A stretch of DNA of 64,000 nt from Iodobacter ciconiae (GTDB taxonomy: Bacteria; Pseudomonadota; Gammaproteobacteria; Burkholderiales; Chitinibacteraceae). The notes under the pieces were generated by a model. It did not search any database, was not told where the DNA came from, and saw only the letters and a list, made by a program, of their open reading frames with translations. The first letter of the stretch is position 1, and each line of letters begins with the position of its first letter. The stretch lies in the NCBI RefSeq assembly GCF_003952345.1, contig NZ_CP034433.1, positions 3,038,001-3,102,000 of the forward strand, written 5' to 3'. Positions 61,165-64,000 of the stretch are shown one piece after another. The translations under genes and the position numbers were made by a program.

Positions 61165-63059
61165 AATTTACTCCCCGCAGCTCTAGCCGCACGGGTTTCA
61201 CTAACGATAGGACTTGGCGGTGTTCGAGGCACCATAGTTTCATCAGGAAATATCGCTTCTTTGTAATAACGATAATTAGCTTCAAGCACCTTGCGCACGT
61301 CCTCTTCCAGATTGCTGTATTTTTTAAACGTAGGAACATTACGTGCTGGATCAAACATTGTTCGCCAATCTGCCATCGCCAGCAACAAATCACGCCAATC
61401 CGGATCATCCATACATTTTGCTTGGCCGATCGCCACATCCATCGCCGTTACCCAACGATGATGCTCAAAGTTGCCCACGACAGAGGAGTGGTAAGAGTTG
61501 GGAACTGCTTCACCCCCTTGGTAACGCTGACGCGCCTCAGTCGGTGTTTCTTTTCTTTTTTCTTCAGGCAGGTATTTCACGCCCGCTTTAACCACGGCAT
61601 CGCAGGCATCAATCGGATCAATCCTTAGATTCCCGATGTGTGCAGGGCCACCTGCTTTAGCGGCTTTTTCTTTGCTCTCTTCATCGTCTTCCCCCTGATG
61701 CAGATCAGGCACCCACGGCGGGTTTAAGGCTTCGCCATTATTTGAACGCGTTTCGCCCACTTGCAAGCCGGTTCGGCCCGCAGTTTCAAACATGCCTCCA
61801 TCGTAAGCGGCTTCGCCTTTAATACGCATTACAAACGGCCCCGGCGCAGCCCCCACCGCCACGGGTTTTCCATCGCGTTTGCGCCACGTCCAGACGCGCT
61901 GTAAAAAGCGCGGGCCTAAGCGCTCCAATACCGGCTCTTTACCTTCTAGCTTGTCTGGCACACCCAGTGTGCCGATTCCCTGCACATTGGCGAGGCCTAC
62001 CGTCATATCGTGCGGGCAAAAATAGAGATAAACCTTGCCACGGTTATCCCGCTCAAAAAACACTTGATCGAGTACATGGGCATCGCCGTTTACACTGGCA
62101 CGTTTCCCTTGGGTGGGCGACCATGCGTCCCCAGCGCGGCCTAGCGAGCTATCGGTGTCTTTAAGCTCCTGCAAGGGCGGCAAGGGGTGGGGATTTTTGG
62201 TAATCAGTCCCACCAGCTTCACCAGTGTTTCAATACGGGCTTTGGTGGTTTCTTGTTCATCACCTGTCTGCGTGGCGCGATCTAGCCAAGGCTCATGCAG
62301 GCCGTAAGGCGGGTGACACATAATCAGGCAATCAGCAGAGCGCTTCCCTGCCTCTTTTAAAAACGCCTGCGCAGCAAGTGCCACAAGGCAGCCTTGGCTA
62401 TGGCCCACCAACGTCACCGTTTCATTGGGGTCAACCGCGCGAATTTGGGTGATCAGCGCCGCCAGTCGTTTTGCTGCCAGTGCCATATAGTGCCGATCTG
62501 GTGCACGAGTAACGATATGGATTTTGTCAGCAATCAGATTATTGGTTAACCAAACTAAAAAGCCCCCCTTAAACGCGCCATAAAACATTTCAGGAATATT
62601 GCTGGTGGCATTGGAAAACATCCCGCCGCCCCTGGCATTTTGCTTATCTAAGCGATTACCAAATTTGTCTACAACTTGTTCGTTGATTTTCTCTTTAGCC
62701 AGCTCTTTATCTGTTGCCTTGTAGCCCCAATGAAAATGAATCACAGGGCTATTGGTTTTATCGCTTTTTATGCGCCGGTAGTAAATCGCATCAGGATCTT
62801 CAACGGCTTTATCATCGTCTTTAGGTATCCGAAAATCATTAGGGAATAGATCAGGCCGATCCAGTCTTTCATTGAGCCCAGCACAGAGGCCAATGTCCTG
62901 AGCGGAATAACTCACACCCACATCATTTACGCCATGCACCAAAATCACCACGCCGGGCATATTACGCCGCGTTTGAACCGGGTGATTTTTATAGCGATTG
63001 GGCATCAGTAAGGCAGAGCTGCTGCCTATGGATGGCACTTCTGGAGATTCTGTCGTCAT
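61161..63059 (-). CDS. tle3: Tle3-like phospholipase effector (T6SS)
   Basis: 632 residues. An alpha/beta-hydrolase N-terminal half: GVVILVHGVNDVGVSYSAQD at 36-55 and the nucleophile elbow TLVGHSQGCLVALAAQAF with GHSQG at 219-223 (Ser221). A histidine partner may be in FEHHRW near the C-terminus. A DUF3274-like region follows (about 370-560). No signal peptide, as expected for type VI cargo. The ATG at 63059 lies four bases after the vgrG stop; the open frame to 63170 only overlaps vgrG. Tle3 enzymes attack phospholipids of rival bacteria after VgrG-mediated delivery. Confidence 0.82.
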   Translation of the reverse strand: MTTESPEVPSIGSSSALLMPNRYKNHPVQTRRNMPGVVILVHGVNDVGVSYSAQDIGLCAGLNERLDRPDLFPNDFRIPKDDDKAVEDPDAIYYRRIKSDKTNSPVIHFHWGYKATDKELAKEKINEQVVDKFGNRLDKQNARGGGMFSNATSNIPEMFYGAFKGGFLVWLTNNLIADKIHIVTRAPDRHYMALAAKRLAALITQIRAVDPNETVTLVGHSQGCLVALAAQAFLKEAGKRSADCLIMCHPPYGLHEPWLDRATQTGDEQETTKARIETLVKLVGLITKNPHPLPPLQELKDTDSSLGRAGDAWSPTQGKRASVNGDAHVLDQVFFERDNRGKVYLYFCPHDMTVGLANVQGIGTLGVPDKLEGKEPVLERLGPRFLQRVWTWRKRDGKPVAVGAAPGPFVMRIKGEAAYDGGMFETAGRTGLQVGETRSNNGEALNPPWVPDLHQGEDDEESKEKAAKAGGPAHIGNLRIDPIDACDAVVKAGVKYLPEEKRKETPTEARQRYQGGEAVPNSYHSSVVGNFEHHRWVTAMDVAIGQAKCMDDPDWRDLLLAMADWRTMFDPARNVPTFKKYSNLEEDVRKVLEANYRYYKEAIFPDETMVPRTPPSPIVSETRAARAAGSKL

Positions 63060-63063
63060 GTTG

Positions 63064-64000
63064 TTAGTCTTTCTTAGGCAGTATGCGGATTTGGGCAACC
63101 TGCATGCTGGTTTCTTCCAGCAATTGAGTTTTTCCCTCTGCATCAGAAACACCCTTGAGCTTACTACCATCCTTCAGAGTAATTTCATAATCGCGTAGGG
63201 CGGCTATTTGCGGTTTGCTTGGATCACTGCTTGGGTAATGCAATTGAAATTTTTGATCCGCTTTACCAGATTGAAATACAGGCAAATTAATACTTTCAGT
63301 AGCAGGGCCGCTCATGGACTTACTGGCCGCTTTAATATTGACGGCCCCTTTGGTGCCCAGCGTAATGCCATCGCCCACTTTAATAAATGAGCCATCTTCT
63401 GCAATCAGGTTTACTTTTTTCGCCATAAGGTAAATTTCGTCGACTGCGATCATGCGAATATTTTTTTCTGCTTGGGCCATAAAATCATTAGCCTGAGCTT
63501 GAATAAGAAACTGCCCTTGATGAGCAATCATGCGAAAATCCCCAGACTGGGCAAACTGGCTAATACCCTGGCCTGCGTTTAGACTAAAGCGCTCTCCCGA
63601 AGTCCACTGCAGGTGTTTTTTTGCGGCCACATCCATATTCAATCCCGCATAAGCAAGGATTGTTTGCGGGGTGGTGAAGCTTAGCCCCGCCTGCGCTGTA
63701 AAGCTCATGACCGGCTTGCCGCCGCCCTGAGCTTTTGGGTCCGCATTACTGCCTTTTTCCCAGTTTTTAATGCTATCAATTAACTCTGTTTGTGCCGCCT
63801 GATCCAGAGTCAAGGCCTGATTAGTACTGGCATAGTCGCCAAACGCCTTGAATAACTCGGCACACTGATCCAGTAATTCAATCATTTCGGTCCGGGCTAA
63901 TTGATTACCACTGGCTTGTAATTTGCCATAAGTCGTCAGCAATAAACCTTGGGCAGCACGAATACTGATGCTGGCATCAGAGCGCAACTCTGCCCCCTCG
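63064..64000 (-). CDS. vgrG: VgrG spike protein, C-terminal part (partial)
   Basis: The frame is open to the window edge, giving 311 codons of the C-terminal part. EGAELRSDASISIRAAQGLL, PVMSFTAQAGLSFTTPQTI, NIRMIAVDEIYLMAKKVNLI and FIKVGDGITLGTKGAVNIKA are the beta-helix repeats of the DUF2345 extension after the VgrG core. A tail of about 75 residues (after KSMSGPATES, with YEITLKDGSKLKGVSDAEGK) is a small TTR-like domain, often used to bind effectors or adaptors. The T6SS puncturing trimer normally carries PAAR and cargo. The core (gp27/gp5-like) lies beyond the window. Confidence 0.92.
   Translation of the reverse strand, partial: EGAELRSDASISIRAAQGLLLTTYGKLQASGNQLARTEMIELLDQCAELFKAFGDYASTNQALTLDQAAQTELIDSIKNWEKGSNADPKAQGGGKPVMSFTAQAGLSFTTPQTILAYAGLNMDVAAKKHLQWTSGERFSLNAGQGISQFAQSGDFRMIAHQGQFLIQAQANDFMAQAEKNIRMIAVDEIYLMAKKVNLIAEDGSFIKVGDGITLGTKGAVNIKAASKSMSGPATESINLPVFQSGKADQKFQLHYPSSDPSKPQIAALRDYEITLKDGSKLKGVSDAEGKTQLLEETSMQVAQIRILPKKD

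Overview
This window looks like chromosomal DNA of a betaproteobacterium, most likely of the order Neisseriales (Chromobacterium/Iodobacter-like). The inference rests on gene content and order: lolB-ispE-tRNA-Gln-prs-rplY-pth, metX-metW, the system II cytochrome c set (resB-ccsB) beside cytochrome c4 and engB, a DksA with a single zinc-site cysteine, and a complete pilGHIJL chemosensory cluster. Genus is a guess from memory; no search was run.

Layout. 1-3.6 kb: lolB (cut by the window edge), ispE, tRNA-Gln, prs, rplY, pth. 3.9-8.9 kb: a CobW-type GTPase, then a small LPS-type sugar cluster (three family 2 glycosyltransferases and an O-antigen ligase-like protein). 9-22 kb: metX-metW, an oxidoreductase, an M14 carboxypeptidase, ltaE, dsbA with a SPOR gene, argH, a GNAT enzyme, dadA, hemB. 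22-34 kb, mostly minus strand: queC, a CLC channel, queE, the Tol-Pal operon (tolQRAB-pal-cpoB), ruvB, ruvA, ruvC and a TonB-like gene. 34-46.6 kb: cytochrome c, dksA, a Fur-family regulator, aroG (with a one-base frameshift), small unknown genes, ackA, a BPSS1780-like membrane protein with dgkA, ccsB-resB-cytochrome c4, engB and a likely small RNA. 46.9-56.2 kb: pilG, pilH, pilI, pilJ and a 1778-residue PilL/ChpA kinase for type IV pilus control. 56.5-64 kb: an amino-acid binding protein, tRNA-Lys, an AT-rich gap, a transposase-HTH/zinc-ribbon fusion, and a type VI secretion cargo operon transcribed leftward: vgrG (cut by the window end), tle3-like lipase, tla3-like adaptor, PAAR.

What stands out. 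The first 22 kb carries several intergenic repeat families. One is a long imperfect palindrome rich in CACGGAG/CACAGAG; its six copies each start just after a stop codon. A second, about 240 bp, is present twice in the same orientation. A dRS3-like hairpin sits inside one palindrome, and a 104-bp element with terminal inverted repeats lies between two glycosyltransferases. The right end is the accessory part: the T6SS cargo operon follows the order described for Pseudomonas aeruginosa vgrG2b-tle3-tla3-tli3-PAAR2, but no immunity gene is visible. The neighbouring protein joins an IS3 OrfA-like helix-turn-helix to three zinc-ribbon repeats. Other irregularities are a frameshift at a C-run in aroG, a PAP2 phosphatase remnant between ruvA and ruvB, and a lipoyl-like domain protein lacking the lipoylation lysine.
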